From: Mycolicibacter longobardus
GTDB taxonomy: Bacteria > Actinomycetota > Actinomycetes > Mycobacteriales > Mycobacteriaceae
Length of the DNA: 64,000 bases
Assembly: GCF_002102265.1 (NCBI RefSeq)
Contig: NZ_LQPG01000008.1
Coordinates: forward strand, 62,001 to 126,000
Direction of reading: 5' to 3'
Part shown: piece after piece, positions 7,662 to 16,205 of the stretch
Layout of the letters: each line of letters begins with the position of its first letter
Numbering within the stretch: the stretch's first letter is position 1
Made by a program: the position numbers and the translations under genes
Notes under the pieces: generated by a model
Told to the model about the DNA's origin: nothing
Database searches by the model: none
The model's input: the letters and a program-made list of their open reading frames with translations, nothing else

Positions 7662-10495
7662 GTGAGCAGCACTCGCCGCGGCCCTTCTGGCCGCGCACCA
7701 TCCGCCGCTTCGCGGTGCCGATCGTGCTGTTCTGGGTGGCGCTCGCCGCCGTGACAAACAGTCTGGTTCCGCAGTTGGAGGTGGTGGCCGAAGCCCACAA
7801 CGTGGGCATGAGCTCGCCTGACGCGCCGTCGTATCAGGCGGCCAAGCGCATCGGAAAAGTGTTCCAGCAGTACGACTCCGACAGTGCGGCGATGATCGTC
7901 ATCGAAGGCGAAAAGCCGCTCGGCGACGACGCGCACCGGTTCTACGACACCCTGGTGGCCAGGCTCGAGCGCGACACCGAGCACGTCCAGCACATTCAGA
8001 ATTTCTGGGGCGATCCACTGACCGCCGCAGGCGCGCAGAGCAACGACGGCAAAGCGGCACTGGCGCAAGTGTTTCTGTCCGGCAGTCAAGGCGCGACCTT
8101 GGCCAACGAGTCCGTGGCCTCGGTCCGTCGCATTGCCGAGGACACCCCGGCGCCGCCAGGCGTCCGCGCCTATGTGACGGGTGCCGCGCCGCTGGTCGCC
8201 GACCAGTTCTCGGTCGGCAGCGAGGGCACCAACAAGGTCACCGCGATCACCTTTCTGGTGATCGCGCTCATGCTGTTCGCGGTCTACCGCTCGGTCGCCA
8301 CCACCGCGCTGGCCCTGCTCACCGTTGCTGTCGAAATGGCCGCCGCCCGTGGGTTTGTCGCGTTCCTCGGTTATCACGAGGTCATCGGACTCTCAACGTA
8401 CTCGACGAATCTGCTTACGCTGCTGGCGATCGCCGCGGGCACCGACTACGCGATCTTCATCCTCAGCCGCTACCAGGAAGCGCGCGCAGCCGGAGAGGAT
8501 CCGGAGACGGCGTTCTACACCATGTACCGGGGTACTGCGCACGTGGTGCTGGGCTCGGGCCTGACCATCGCCGGGGCCGTGTTCTGCCTGAGCTTCACCC
8601 GCCTGCCGTACTTCCGCACGCTCGGCCTGCCCGCCGCCATCGGCATCTTGGTGGCGCTGGTCGCCGCGCTAACTCTGACGTCGGCTGTGCTCACGCTGGG
8701 CAGCCGGTTCGGCCGTTTCGAACCCAAGCGGGCGATGCGGACGCGCGGGTGGCGACGGATCGGTACCGCGATAGTCCGCTGGCCCGGCCCCATTCTGGTG
8801 GTGGCCTGCGGGGTCGCCCTGATCGGTCTGCTCGCCCTGCCAGGCTACAAGACCAGCTATGACGCCCGCGTATATATGCCGGCGCGCGCCCCGGCCAACA
8901 TCGGCTACGCCGCCGCGGAACGCCACTTCTCGCAGGCCCGGCTGAATCCGGAACTGCTGATGATCGAAGCGGACCACGACCTGCGCAACCCGGCGTCCTT
9001 CCTGGTCTTGGAGCGGGTGGCCAAGGCCGTGTTCCACACGCCGGGTATCGCCAAGGTGCAATCGATAACGCGGCCGTTGGGCACGCCGCTGAAGCACACG
9101 TCCATACCGTTTGCGGTCGGGCAGGGAAGCGTCGCCCAGACCCAGAACCTGAAATACCAGATGGACCGGGCGGCGGATCTGCTCAAGCAGGCGGCCGAGG
9201 CGGAGAAGTCGATCCAGACATTGCAGCAGCAGTACGCGCTGCAACAGCAGCTCGCCGACGCCACCCACGCCGAAACCCAGAGCTTTCACGACACCATCGA
9301 TCTGATGAACGATCTGCGGGACAAGCTGGCGAATTTCGACGACTTCTTCCGGCCGATCCGCAGCTACTTCTACTGGGAACCGCACTGCTTCGACATCCCG
9401 GCGTGCGCGGCGTTGCGCGCCGTTTTCGACGTGCAGGACGGGGTCGATCAGCTCAGCGAGAAGTTCGAACAGCTCACGGCGACGTTGGACCGCCTCGATG
9501 CGCTGCAACCGCAGTTGGTGGGACTGATCCCCTCCCAGATCGAAAGCCAACAGGTCAACCGCGACCTGGCGTTGAACAACTACGCCACCAACGCCGGGAT
9601 CACCGACCAGTCCGCCGCGGCCAACGACAACCCCGCCGCCATGGGGCAGGCCTTCGATGAAGCCAAGAACGACGACTCCTTCTACCTGCCGCCCGAGGCG
9701 TTCAACAATCCGGAGTTCAAACGCGGGATGAAGCTGTTCTTGTCGCCGGACGGCAAAGCCGCGCAGATGATCATCACCCACGAGGGCGACCCGGCGACTC
9801 CCGAGGGGATCTCGCACATCGACAAGATCCGCGACGCTGCGAAGGAAGCCATCAAGGGCACCCCGTTGCAGGGTTCGCACGTCTATCTGGCCGGCACCGC
9901 CTCGACCTACAAGGACGTCGCCGACGCAGCCAAGTACGACCTGCTGATCGCCGGGATCGCCGCGTTGAGCCTGATCCTGCTGATCATGATGATCATCACC
10001 CGCAGTCTGGTTGCCGCGATCGTCATCGTCGGTACGGTCGCACTGTCGCTGGGGGCCTCGTTCGGCCTGTCGGTGCTGGTGTGGCAGTACCTGTTCGGCA
10101 TCCAGCTGTACTGGATCGTGCTGGCCCTGGCCGTCATCCTCCTGCTGGCCGTGGGCTCGGACTACAACCTGCTGTTGATATCGCGGTTCTCCGAGGAGAT
10201 CGGCGCCGGCTTGAACACCGGCATCATCCGGGCGATGGCCGGGACGGGGTCGGTGGTGACCGCCGCCGGGCTGGTGTTCGCCGCCACCATGGCCTCGTTC
10301 ATCTTCAGTGACCTGCGGATCCTCGGGCAGATCGGCACCACCATCGCGCTCGGCCTGCTGTTCGACACCTTGATCGTGCGGTCGTTCATGACGCCGTCCA
10401 TCGCGGCGCTGCTCGGGCGCTGGTTCTGGTGGCCGCAACGGGTGCGTGCGCGGCCCGCGGTGACCGTGGGAAGAAGCGTAGTTTCTATGCCATGA
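7658..10495 (+). CDS. MmpL family RND lipid/siderophore transporter
   Basis: A 945-residue RND-type inner-membrane exporter driven by protons. It has twelve predicted helices in two halves, each half with the conserved Asp-Tyr proton-relay pair: GTDYAIF (D263-Y264) and GSDYNLL (D835-Y836). A long helical, probably coiled-coil insertion (about residues 495-630, Gln/Ala-rich) in the second periplasmic region is a hallmark of the MmpL4/MmpL5 subgroup that partners with MmpS. It follows mmpS with an ATGA overlap. An adjacent TetR gene and a promoter palindrome suggest inducible expression. The substrate cannot be read from sequence. Confidence 0.93.
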   Translation: MSEQHSPRPFWPRTIRRFAVPIVLFWVALAAVTNSLVPQLEVVAEAHNVGMSSPDAPSYQAAKRIGKVFQQYDSDSAAMIVIEGEKPLGDDAHRFYDTLVARLERDTEHVQHIQNFWGDPLTAAGAQSNDGKAALAQVFLSGSQGATLANESVASVRRIAEDTPAPPGVRAYVTGAAPLVADQFSVGSEGTNKVTAITFLVIALMLFAVYRSVATTALALLTVAVEMAAARGFVAFLGYHEVIGLSTYSTNLLTLLAIAAGTDYAIFILSRYQEARAAGEDPETAFYTMYRGTAHVVLGSGLTIAGAVFCLSFTRLPYFRTLGLPAAIGILVALVAALTLTSAVLTLGSRFGRFEPKRAMRTRGWRRIGTAIVRWPGPILVVACGVALIGLLALPGYKTSYDARVYMPARAPANIGYAAAERHFSQARLNPELLMIEADHDLRNPASFLVLERVAKAVFHTPGIAKVQSITRPLGTPLKHTSIPFAVGQGSVAQTQNLKYQMDRAADLLKQAAEAEKSIQTLQQQYALQQQLADATHAETQSFHDTIDLMNDLRDKLANFDDFFRPIRSYFYWEPHCFDIPACAALRAVFDVQDGVDQLSEKFEQLTATLDRLDALQPQLVGLIPSQIESQQVNRDLALNNYATNAGITDQSAAANDNPAAMGQAFDEAKNDDSFYLPPEAFNNPEFKRGMKLFLSPDGKAAQMIITHEGDPATPEGISHIDKIRDAAKEAIKGTPLQGSHVYLAGTASTYKDVADAAKYDLLIAGIAALSLILLIMMIITRSLVAAIVIVGTVALSLGASFGLSVLVWQYLFGIQLYWIVLALAVILLLAVGSDYNLLLISRFSEEIGAGLNTGIIRAMAGTGSVVTAAGLVFAATMASFIFSDLRILGQIGTTIALGLLFDTLIVRSFMTPSIAALLGRWFWWPQRVRARPAVTVGRSVVSMP

Positions 10496-10636
10496 GGACG
10501 AATCGAGATTGAACCAGCGCCTACCGACGTCGAATTGGTTCGGGAAGGTTCGGTCCTTGTTGCGCGGCCGGACCGCGAGCTGCCCCCATTGACCGACGAG
10601 ATCGTTCGCCAGACGTTGGATCAGATACGAAGGTGA
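10496..10636 (+). pseudogene. vapB antitoxin remnant (5'-truncated)
   Basis: The frame directly after the mmpL stop reads IEPAPTDVELVREGSVLVA followed by RPDRELPPLTDEIVRQTLDQ and ends at TGA 10634-10636. This resembles the C-terminal half of a VapB antitoxin of the AbrB type, ending in a toxin-binding tail. No start codon and no DNA-binding half remain, because the upstream sequence is the end of mmpL. The stop overlaps the toxin start as in intact vapBC pairs. Confidence 0.6.
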
Positions 10637-10844
10637 TGACGCCCGACACCAGCGTTCTTGTTGCCGGATTCGCAACCTGGAGTTGATCAACTACCTTGCG
10701 GAACACAACATCACCGGTGGCGCGACCTATGACGCGCTGGTCGGATCGACGGCGACGGCTGCCGGAGCAACGCTTTTGACCCGCGACCGGCGAGCAGTCA
10801 GGATCTACGATCTGCTGCAAGTCGAATACGAACTGGTGGCCTGA
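10636..10844 (+). pseudogene. vapC PIN-domain toxin remnant (internally deleted, frameshifted)
   Basis: ATG at 10636 begins MTPDTSVLVAGF, the usual PIN N-terminus with its first catalytic Asp, but the frame stops at 10686. Another frame carries the PIN C-terminal half, ELINYLAEHNITGGATYDAL and then GSTATAAGATLLTRDRRA, which contains the later acidic residues and ends at TGA 10842-10844. The roughly 60 central residues of a normal PIN protein are missing. The toxin is therefore dead, and the antitoxin is also broken. The remnant sits between mmpL and ku, convergent with ku. Confidence 0.7.
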
Positions 10845-10850
10845 AACAGA

Positions 10851-11717
10851 TCAGGACTTCTTGGCGGGCGCCTTCTTAGCGGCGGTCTTTTTGGCCGGCG
10901 TCTTCTTGGCCGGCGGTTTCTTCTCGGCTGACCGCCTCTTCACGCTGGCCTCGAGCTTGGCCAGCAGGTCGGAGACGTCCTCGGTCGCATCCAGCTCGGC
11001 GGGCCGTTCCTCGGGGGTGAACGCCTCGTCGCCTTCGAGCTTGGCGGCGATCAGCTCGTGCAACTGCTCCTGGTAGGTGTCGTGGTAGCGGTCGGGGTCG
11101 AAATCGTCGGCCATCGACTCCACCACCTGCCCGGCCATTTTCAACTCGGCGGGCTTGATCTCGACTTCGGCGTCCAACGCGGGGAAGTCGGGGTCGCGAA
11201 TCTCGTCCGGCCACAGCAGGGTGTGCACCATCATCACGTCCCGCTTGGAGAAGTCCTTGACCCGCAGCGCGGCCAGCCGGGTCTTGTTGCGGAGGGTGAA
11301 ATGAACGATCGCCACCCGGTCGGTTTCGGCGAGCGTCTTGGCCAGCAGCACATAGGATTTGATCGATTTCGACGCCGGCTCAAGAAAGTAGGAGCGGTCG
11401 AAGAGCATCGGGTCCAGATCGCCCGCCGGGACGAACTCGAGTACGGCGATCTCATGGTCGCGCTCCTCGGGCAGGTTGGCGATGTCGTCGTCGGTGACCA
11501 CGACCATCCGGCCGTCGTCGGATTCATACGCCCGCGCGATATCGCCGTAGTCGACGACTTCGCCGCATTCCTCGCACACCCGCCGGTAGCGGATCCGTCC
11601 GTGGTCCTTGGCATGCACCTGCCGGAACTTGATGTCGTGGTCCTCGGTGGCGCTGTAGACCTTCACCGGGACGTTGACCAGACCGAATGCGATCGAACCC
11701 TTCCAGATGGAACGCAT
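10851..11717 (-). CDS. ku: Non-homologous end joining protein Ku
   Basis: A 288-residue homodimeric Ku ring protein that binds double-strand DNA ends and recruits LigD. The N-terminus MRSIWKGSIAFGLVNVPVKVYSA (read in two pieces: MRSIWKGSIAFGLVN, VPVKVYSA) and the internal FRQVHAKDHGRIRYRRVCEE are canonical for bacterial Ku. The C-terminus is a low-complexity lysine tail with repeated PAKK units (about residues 262-288), which is common in mycobacteria and contributes to DNA binding. It is divergent from ligD with 62 bases between starts, the same arrangement as Rv0937c/Rv0938. Confidence 0.97.
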   Translation of the reverse strand: MRSIWKGSIAFGLVNVPVKVYSATEDHDIKFRQVHAKDHGRIRYRRVCEECGEVVDYGDIARAYESDDGRMVVVTDDDIANLPEERDHEIAVLEFVPAGDLDPMLFDRSYFLEPASKSIKSYVLLAKTLAETDRVAIVHFTLRNKTRLAALRVKDFSKRDVMMVHTLLWPDEIRDPDFPALDAEVEIKPAELKMAGQVVESMADDFDPDRYHDTYQEQLHELIAAKLEGDEAFTPEERPAELDATEDVSDLLAKLEASVKRRSAEKKPPAKKTPAKKTAAKKAPAKKS

Positions 11718-11779
11718 GAGGCCAGTATGCCCACCTCGATGTGCCCATAACCTGCTTTGGCGCGACGTAGGTTGGCTGC

Positions 11780-14059
11780 ATGGCCTCTGAGCCGCTCAAA
11801 ACCCGGGTCAAGCTGACCAATGCCGACAAGGTGCTCTACCCCGCCACGGGCACCACCAAAGCCGAGGTCTTCGACTACTACACCCGCATCGCCGAGGTCA
11901 TGCTGCCGCATATCGCGGGCCGCCCGGCAACCCGCAAGCGCTGGCCCAACGGCGTCGAGCAGGGCTCCTTCTTCGAAAAGCAGCTCGCCTCCTCGGCGCC
12001 GGGGTGGTTGGCTCGCGCCGAGATACAGCACCGCTCCGGCATCACCACCTATCCGATCATCGAAGACCTCGACGGCCTGGCCTGGATCGCCCAGCAGGCC
12101 GCGCTGGAAGTCCACGTTCCGCAGTGGCGTTTCGAAGCCGAGTGGACGCACGGCGGGAAGGTGCTCAAGCCCGGGCTGGCCACCCGCCTGGTGTTCGACC
12201 TGGACCCCGGCGAGGGCGTGACGATGAGTCAACTCGCCGAGGTGGCCCGCGCCATCCGCGAGCTGATGTCCGACCTGGGCCTGGAGACGTTCCCGGTCAC
12301 CAGCGGCAGCAAGGGTGTGCACGTCTACGCCGCGCTCGACCGCCCGGTGGGCAGCCCGGGTGCGGCCACGGTGGCCAAACGCGTTGCACAGCAACTTGAA
12401 AGCGCATTGCCGAAGCTGGTGACCGCGACCATGGCCAAGAAACTCCGAGCCGGCAAGGTCTTCGTCGACTGGAGCCAGAACAATGCGTCGAAGACCACCA
12501 TCGCGCCGTATTCGCTACGGGGCCGCGCCCATCCGATGGTCGCCGCGCCGCGCACCTGGGCGGAGCTGGACGACCCGGACCTGCGGCAACTGCGCTACGA
12601 CGAGGTGCTGGACCGGGTCGCCCGTGACGGCGACCTGCTGGCCGCGCTGGATCGGTCCCCGACAAAGCAGGATCGGCTTGCCGCTTACCGGTCCAAACGT
12701 GACGCGGGCCGAACTCCCGAACCGGTCCCGGCCGCGGCGCCGGCGCCGGGTGAGGGCAACAGTTTCGTCATCCACGAGCATCACGCCCGGCGGCTGCACT
12801 ACGACTTCCGGCTGGAGCGTGACGGCGTGCTGGTGAGCTGGGCGGTGCCCAAGAACCTGCCGGACACGCCGTCGGTCAACCACCTGGCGGTGCGCACCGA
12901 GGACCATCCGCTGGAGTACGGACGCTTCGAAGGCACCATCCCCAAGGGCGAGTACGGCGCCGGCACGGTGCGCATCTGGGATTCGGGCAGCTATGTGACC
13001 GAGAAGTTCGAGGACACCGTGGAGAAGGGCGAGGTGATTGTCGTGCTGTCCGGCAACCGGATCTCCGGCCGATACGCGCTGATCCGTACCGGCGGCGATC
13101 AGTGGCTGGCGCACCGGATGAAGGATCAGCGGGCGTTCGCGTTCACCGACCTGGCGCCGATGCTGTCCACCGAGGGTTCGGTGACCCGGCTGATCCCGAG
13201 TGAGTGGGCCTTCGAGGGGAAATGGGACGGATACCGCCTGCTGGTCGAGGTCGACCACGGCCGGGTCCGGTTGCGTGCGCGCAGTGGGCGTGACGTCACC
13301 GGCGAGTACCCGCAGCTGCCGTTACCGGTCGACGACCTGGCCGAGCATCACGTCGTGCTCGATGGCGAACTGGTCGCGCTCGACGACGCCGGTGTGCCCA
13401 GCTTCGCCGAGATGCAGAACGGTGCCCGCTCGCCCAAGCTGGAGTTCTGGGCCTTCGACCTGCTGTATCTGGACGGGCGGCCGCTGCTGCGGGCGGCCTA
13501 CCGGGATCGCCGCCGCCTCCTGGAAACCCTTGCTCGGGGAACCGTTTTGGTGGTCAAAGACCTGTTGGCCGCCGACGGCGCGGCTGCACTCGAACAATCC
13601 CGCCGGCTCGGCTGGGAGGGCGTGGTCGCCAAGAAATGGGATTCGCCCTACCAGCCGGGGCGCCGGTCACCGGCATGGGTCAAGGAGAAGCGCTGGCGAA
13701 CTCAGGAGGTTGTGATCGGCGGCTGGCGGGCAGGCGAGGGCGGGCGCAGCGGGGGGATCGGGTCGCTGCTGATGGGTGTGCCCGATGCTGACGGCCTGCG
13801 GTTCGTGGGGCGGGTCGGTACCGGGTTCACCGATCGCCAGCTGGCCGACCTGAAGAAGATGCTCACGCCGCTGCGCGCCGACGAATCACCGTTCCGGGAA
13901 CCGCTTTCCCGGCTGGACGCCAAGGGCGTCACGTTTGTGGAACCGGCCGTTGTGGGGGAGGTGCGCTTCAGCGAATGGACGACGGATGGCCGGCTGCGCC
14001 AATCCAGCTGGCGTGGACTGCGGCCCGACAAGACCCCCGACGACGTGAGACGGGAGTGA
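11780..14059 (+). CDS. ligD: ATP-dependent DNA ligase D (polymerase-phosphoesterase-ligase)
   Basis: A 759-residue three-domain NHEJ enzyme. The N-terminal primase-type polymerase (about 1-300) has the catalytic FDLDPG (Asp140, Asp142). A central phosphoesterase domain (about 320-450) has HEHHARRLHYDFRLER. The C-terminal ATP-dependent ligase has motif I EGKWDGYR, with adenylated Lys481 as in M. tuberculosis LigD, followed by an OB fold. Domain order POL-PE-LIG is the mycobacterial one (Pseudomonas has PE-LIG-POL). It seals ends held by Ku, encoded divergently next door. Confidence 0.97.
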   Translation: MASEPLKTRVKLTNADKVLYPATGTTKAEVFDYYTRIAEVMLPHIAGRPATRKRWPNGVEQGSFFEKQLASSAPGWLARAEIQHRSGITTYPIIEDLDGLAWIAQQAALEVHVPQWRFEAEWTHGGKVLKPGLATRLVFDLDPGEGVTMSQLAEVARAIRELMSDLGLETFPVTSGSKGVHVYAALDRPVGSPGAATVAKRVAQQLESALPKLVTATMAKKLRAGKVFVDWSQNNASKTTIAPYSLRGRAHPMVAAPRTWAELDDPDLRQLRYDEVLDRVARDGDLLAALDRSPTKQDRLAAYRSKRDAGRTPEPVPAAAPAPGEGNSFVIHEHHARRLHYDFRLERDGVLVSWAVPKNLPDTPSVNHLAVRTEDHPLEYGRFEGTIPKGEYGAGTVRIWDSGSYVTEKFEDTVEKGEVIVVLSGNRISGRYALIRTGGDQWLAHRMKDQRAFAFTDLAPMLSTEGSVTRLIPSEWAFEGKWDGYRLLVEVDHGRVRLRARSGRDVTGEYPQLPLPVDDLAEHHVVLDGELVALDDAGVPSFAEMQNGARSPKLEFWAFDLLYLDGRPLLRAAYRDRRRLLETLARGTVLVVKDLLAADGAAALEQSRRLGWEGVVAKKWDSPYQPGRRSPAWVKEKRWRTQEVVIGGWRAGEGGRSGGIGSLLMGVPDADGLRFVGRVGTGFTDRQLADLKKMLTPLRADESPFREPLSRLDAKGVTFVEPAVVGEVRFSEWTTDGRLRQSSWRGLRPDKTPDDVRRE

Positions 14060-14218
14060 CGTGACCGTCGACAAGTCGAGGTACGGGCCCTGCTGGCTCG
14101 CCGTGCACGGGTCCTCGAAGACGTCGCGGCCGGCATCCGCAGGCGCACCGGCGCCGACGCCGACGCCGACTTCGCGCCCTCCTCGAAAACTCGATCGACG
14201 CCCGAGTTAGGAGTCCCA
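14060..14218 (+). pseudogene. Possible gene remnant between ligD and the LLM gene
   Basis: The frame following the ligD stop has no start codon but reads VEVRALLARRARVLEDVAAG and then IRRRTGADADADFAP, which resembles part of the ligand-binding domain of a TetR-type regulator. It then runs into the RBS and start of the next gene in the same frame. A competing GTG-initiated 49-residue frame (14061-14209) is rich in Pro/Thr/Arg and looks non-coding. I treat this as a tentative relic. Confidence 0.25.
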
Positions 14219-14221
14219 CCA

Positions 14222-15208
14222 ATGTATTCGATGCGTTTCGACATGCGCGCGCCCGACTTCGGAGCATCGACCACAGAGCTGTACCAGGCCGCAATCGACA
14301 TGTGTGAGTGGGCTGAAACCCGAGGATGCCTGGCTGCGGTGTTGTGCGAACATCACGGCTCGCCCGACGGCTACCTGCCGGTGCCGCTGCTTCTGGCCAC
14401 CGCCATCGCGGCTCGAACACAACAGCTGCTGCTGACGCTGACCGTCGTGCTTCCGCTCTACGACCCGGTTCGGCTCGCTGAAGAGATGGCTCTGCTGGAC
14501 ATCATCAGCAGGGGACGCGCCACCTACATATTCGGGCTCGGCTACCGGACCGAGGAATACGAGCATTTCGGAATCGACAAGCGCAGGCGAGGCAGCATCG
14601 CCGACGAGAAGCTGGGCCTGTTACGCAGCCTGCTGGCAGGCGACGAGGTCGAGTTCCAGGGACGGCGCATCCGAGTGACACCCAGGTCTTCCTCGCCGGA
14701 AGGGCCGGTCATGATGTGGGGCGGCGGGAGTGTCGCCGCCGCCCGGCGTGCCGGGCGATACGGCCTCGGCTACCTCGCACAGGGGGACGCGCCCGGTTCG
14801 CAGCATGCCTATGAAGCCTCCTGCCGCGAGCACGGCCACGAACCCGGTATGACGCTGCTGCCGCAACACGACACCCCGACTGTCTGTTTCGTCGCCCCAG
14901 ACGTCGACCTGGCCTGGCGTGAACTGGGACCGCACCTGCTTCACGACGCGCGGATGTACGCGGAGTGGAACCCCGACAATGAGGTGTCGGCGGGCATCAA
15001 TCACGCAGCCGATGTGGATGAGCTGCGCGCGACCTCACGGACGCACCGAATCTTCACGGCAGACGAGGCAATCCAGCACATCCGAGGCGGTGGGATGCTC
15101 ACGCTTGCCCCACTGTGCGGCGGCGTCCCGGTCGAGACCGCCTGGAAGTACCTGCGGTACGTCGAAGAATCGGTGATGCCGACCCTGCGAGCGGTCGCCA
15201 ACACCTGA
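14222..15208 (+). CDS. LLM class flavin- or F420-dependent oxidoreductase
   Basis: A 328-residue luciferase-like monooxygenase fold protein. Features include an N-terminal AIDMCEWAETRGCLAAVLCEH strand-helix unit with the EHH motif, LYDPVRLAEEMALLDIISRGRA (given here in two parts: LYDPVRLAEEMALLD, IISRGRA), and the GLGYRTEEYEHFG loop that shapes the cofactor pocket. In mycobacteria many family members use F420H2 rather than FMN, and which one is used here is undecided. A strong ribosome site (AGGAG, 14207-14211) precedes the ATG. It is followed after 41 bases by an FAH-family gene and may form an operon with it. Confidence 0.85.
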   Translation: MYSMRFDMRAPDFGASTTELYQAAIDMCEWAETRGCLAAVLCEHHGSPDGYLPVPLLLATAIAARTQQLLLTLTVVLPLYDPVRLAEEMALLDIISRGRATYIFGLGYRTEEYEHFGIDKRRRGSIADEKLGLLRSLLAGDEVEFQGRRIRVTPRSSSPEGPVMMWGGGSVAAARRAGRYGLGYLAQGDAPGSQHAYEASCREHGHEPGMTLLPQHDTPTVCFVAPDVDLAWRELGPHLLHDARMYAEWNPDNEVSAGINHAADVDELRATSRTHRIFTADEAIQHIRGGGMLTLAPLCGGVPVETAWKYLRYVEESVMPTLRAVANT

Positions 15209-15249
15209 CGAATACTGCATCTGCGTCAGTTGTAGGCGAGGATTGACCG

Positions 15250-16200
15250 GTGCGATGGGTGACCTATCGAAGTGACGACGGCCAGCGTGCGGGAGTACTG
15301 CACGGCGACGTGATCCACGCGGTGCAACCCGGAGTGACGCTGCTGGAGCTGATCCGGCTCGGTCCGGATGGTCTGCGCGACGCCGGCGAGCGGGCGCTGA
15401 AAGCACCGTCGGTGACGGTGGAGATGGCTTCGGTGACGCTGATGGCGCCGATCCCGCGACCGCCGTCGATCCGCGACAGTCTGTGCTTCTTGGACCATAT
15501 GCGCAACTGTCTGGCGGCGACCGGCCGCAGCCCGGAACTCGCCGACGCCTGGTATCAGATACCCGCGTTCTATTTCGCCTGCCCCGCAACGGTTCTGGGT
15601 CCCTATGACGATGCACCGATGGCCCCCGGCAGTGTCTGTCAGGACTTCGAACTGGAGGTCGCCGCGGTCATCGGAACGCCCGGGTCGAACCTGTCGGTGG
15701 CCGACGCCGAGCGGGCCGTCATCGGCTACACCATCTTCAATGACTGGTCGGCGCGGGACCTGCAAGCCCAGGAGGGTGTGCTGGCGATCGGGCAGGCCAA
15801 GGGCAAGGACAGCGGCGTCACCCTGGGGCCGTATCTCGTCACCCCCGACGAGCTCGAACCCTACCGTCGCAACGGCAGACTCAGCCTGCATGTCACCGCG
15901 ATCGTCAACGACGTGATCGTCGGCACCGGATCGACCGAGGCCATGGACTGGACCTTCGGCGAGATCATCAGCTATGCCTCGCGCGGAGTGCCGCTGGAAC
16001 CCGGCGATGTCTTCGGCTCCGGCACCGTACCCACCTGCACACTCCTCGAACACCTCGATCCCGCGGCGCCGCAACAGTTTCCGGGCTGGCTGCGCGACGG
16101 TGACGTGGTGACCCTGCAGGTACAGGGCCTCGGCGAGGTACGCCAGACCGTGCGCGCCAGCGCTGCGCCGGTTCCGCTGGCGGAGCGCCCGCGACCCTGA
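15250..16200 (+). CDS. Fumarylacetoacetate hydrolase (FAH) family protein
   Basis: A 316-residue enzyme of the FAH superfamily, which cleaves or isomerises acylpyruvates or ring-fission diacids using a divalent metal. The metal-binding carboxylates are in the DFELEVAAVIG segment (about residues 132-142). IFNDWSARDLQAQE and AKGKDSGVTLGPYLVT are the family core motifs, and GDVFGSGTV near the C-terminus forms part of the active site. It starts at GTG 15250. In M. tuberculosis, Rv0939 after ligD is a larger protein combining an FAH domain with a cyclase-like part; here only the FAH unit is present. Confidence 0.87.
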   Translation: MRWVTYRSDDGQRAGVLHGDVIHAVQPGVTLLELIRLGPDGLRDAGERALKAPSVTVEMASVTLMAPIPRPPSIRDSLCFLDHMRNCLAATGRSPELADAWYQIPAFYFACPATVLGPYDDAPMAPGSVCQDFELEVAAVIGTPGSNLSVADAERAVIGYTIFNDWSARDLQAQEGVLAIGQAKGKDSGVTLGPYLVTPDELEPYRRNGRLSLHVTAIVNDVIVGTGSTEAMDWTFGEIISYASRGVPLEPGDVFGSGTVPTCTLLEHLDPAAPQQFPGWLRDGDVVTLQVQGLGEVRQTVRASAAPVPLAERPRP

Positions 16201-16205
16201 GCTCC

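Noticed and set aside
8669..10690. A 673-codon frame antisense to mmpL
   Set aside because: Its sequence is Arg/Gly/Gln/Asp-rich with no domain, the usual shadow of a GC-rich codon-biased gene. The plus strand encodes a complete MmpL.
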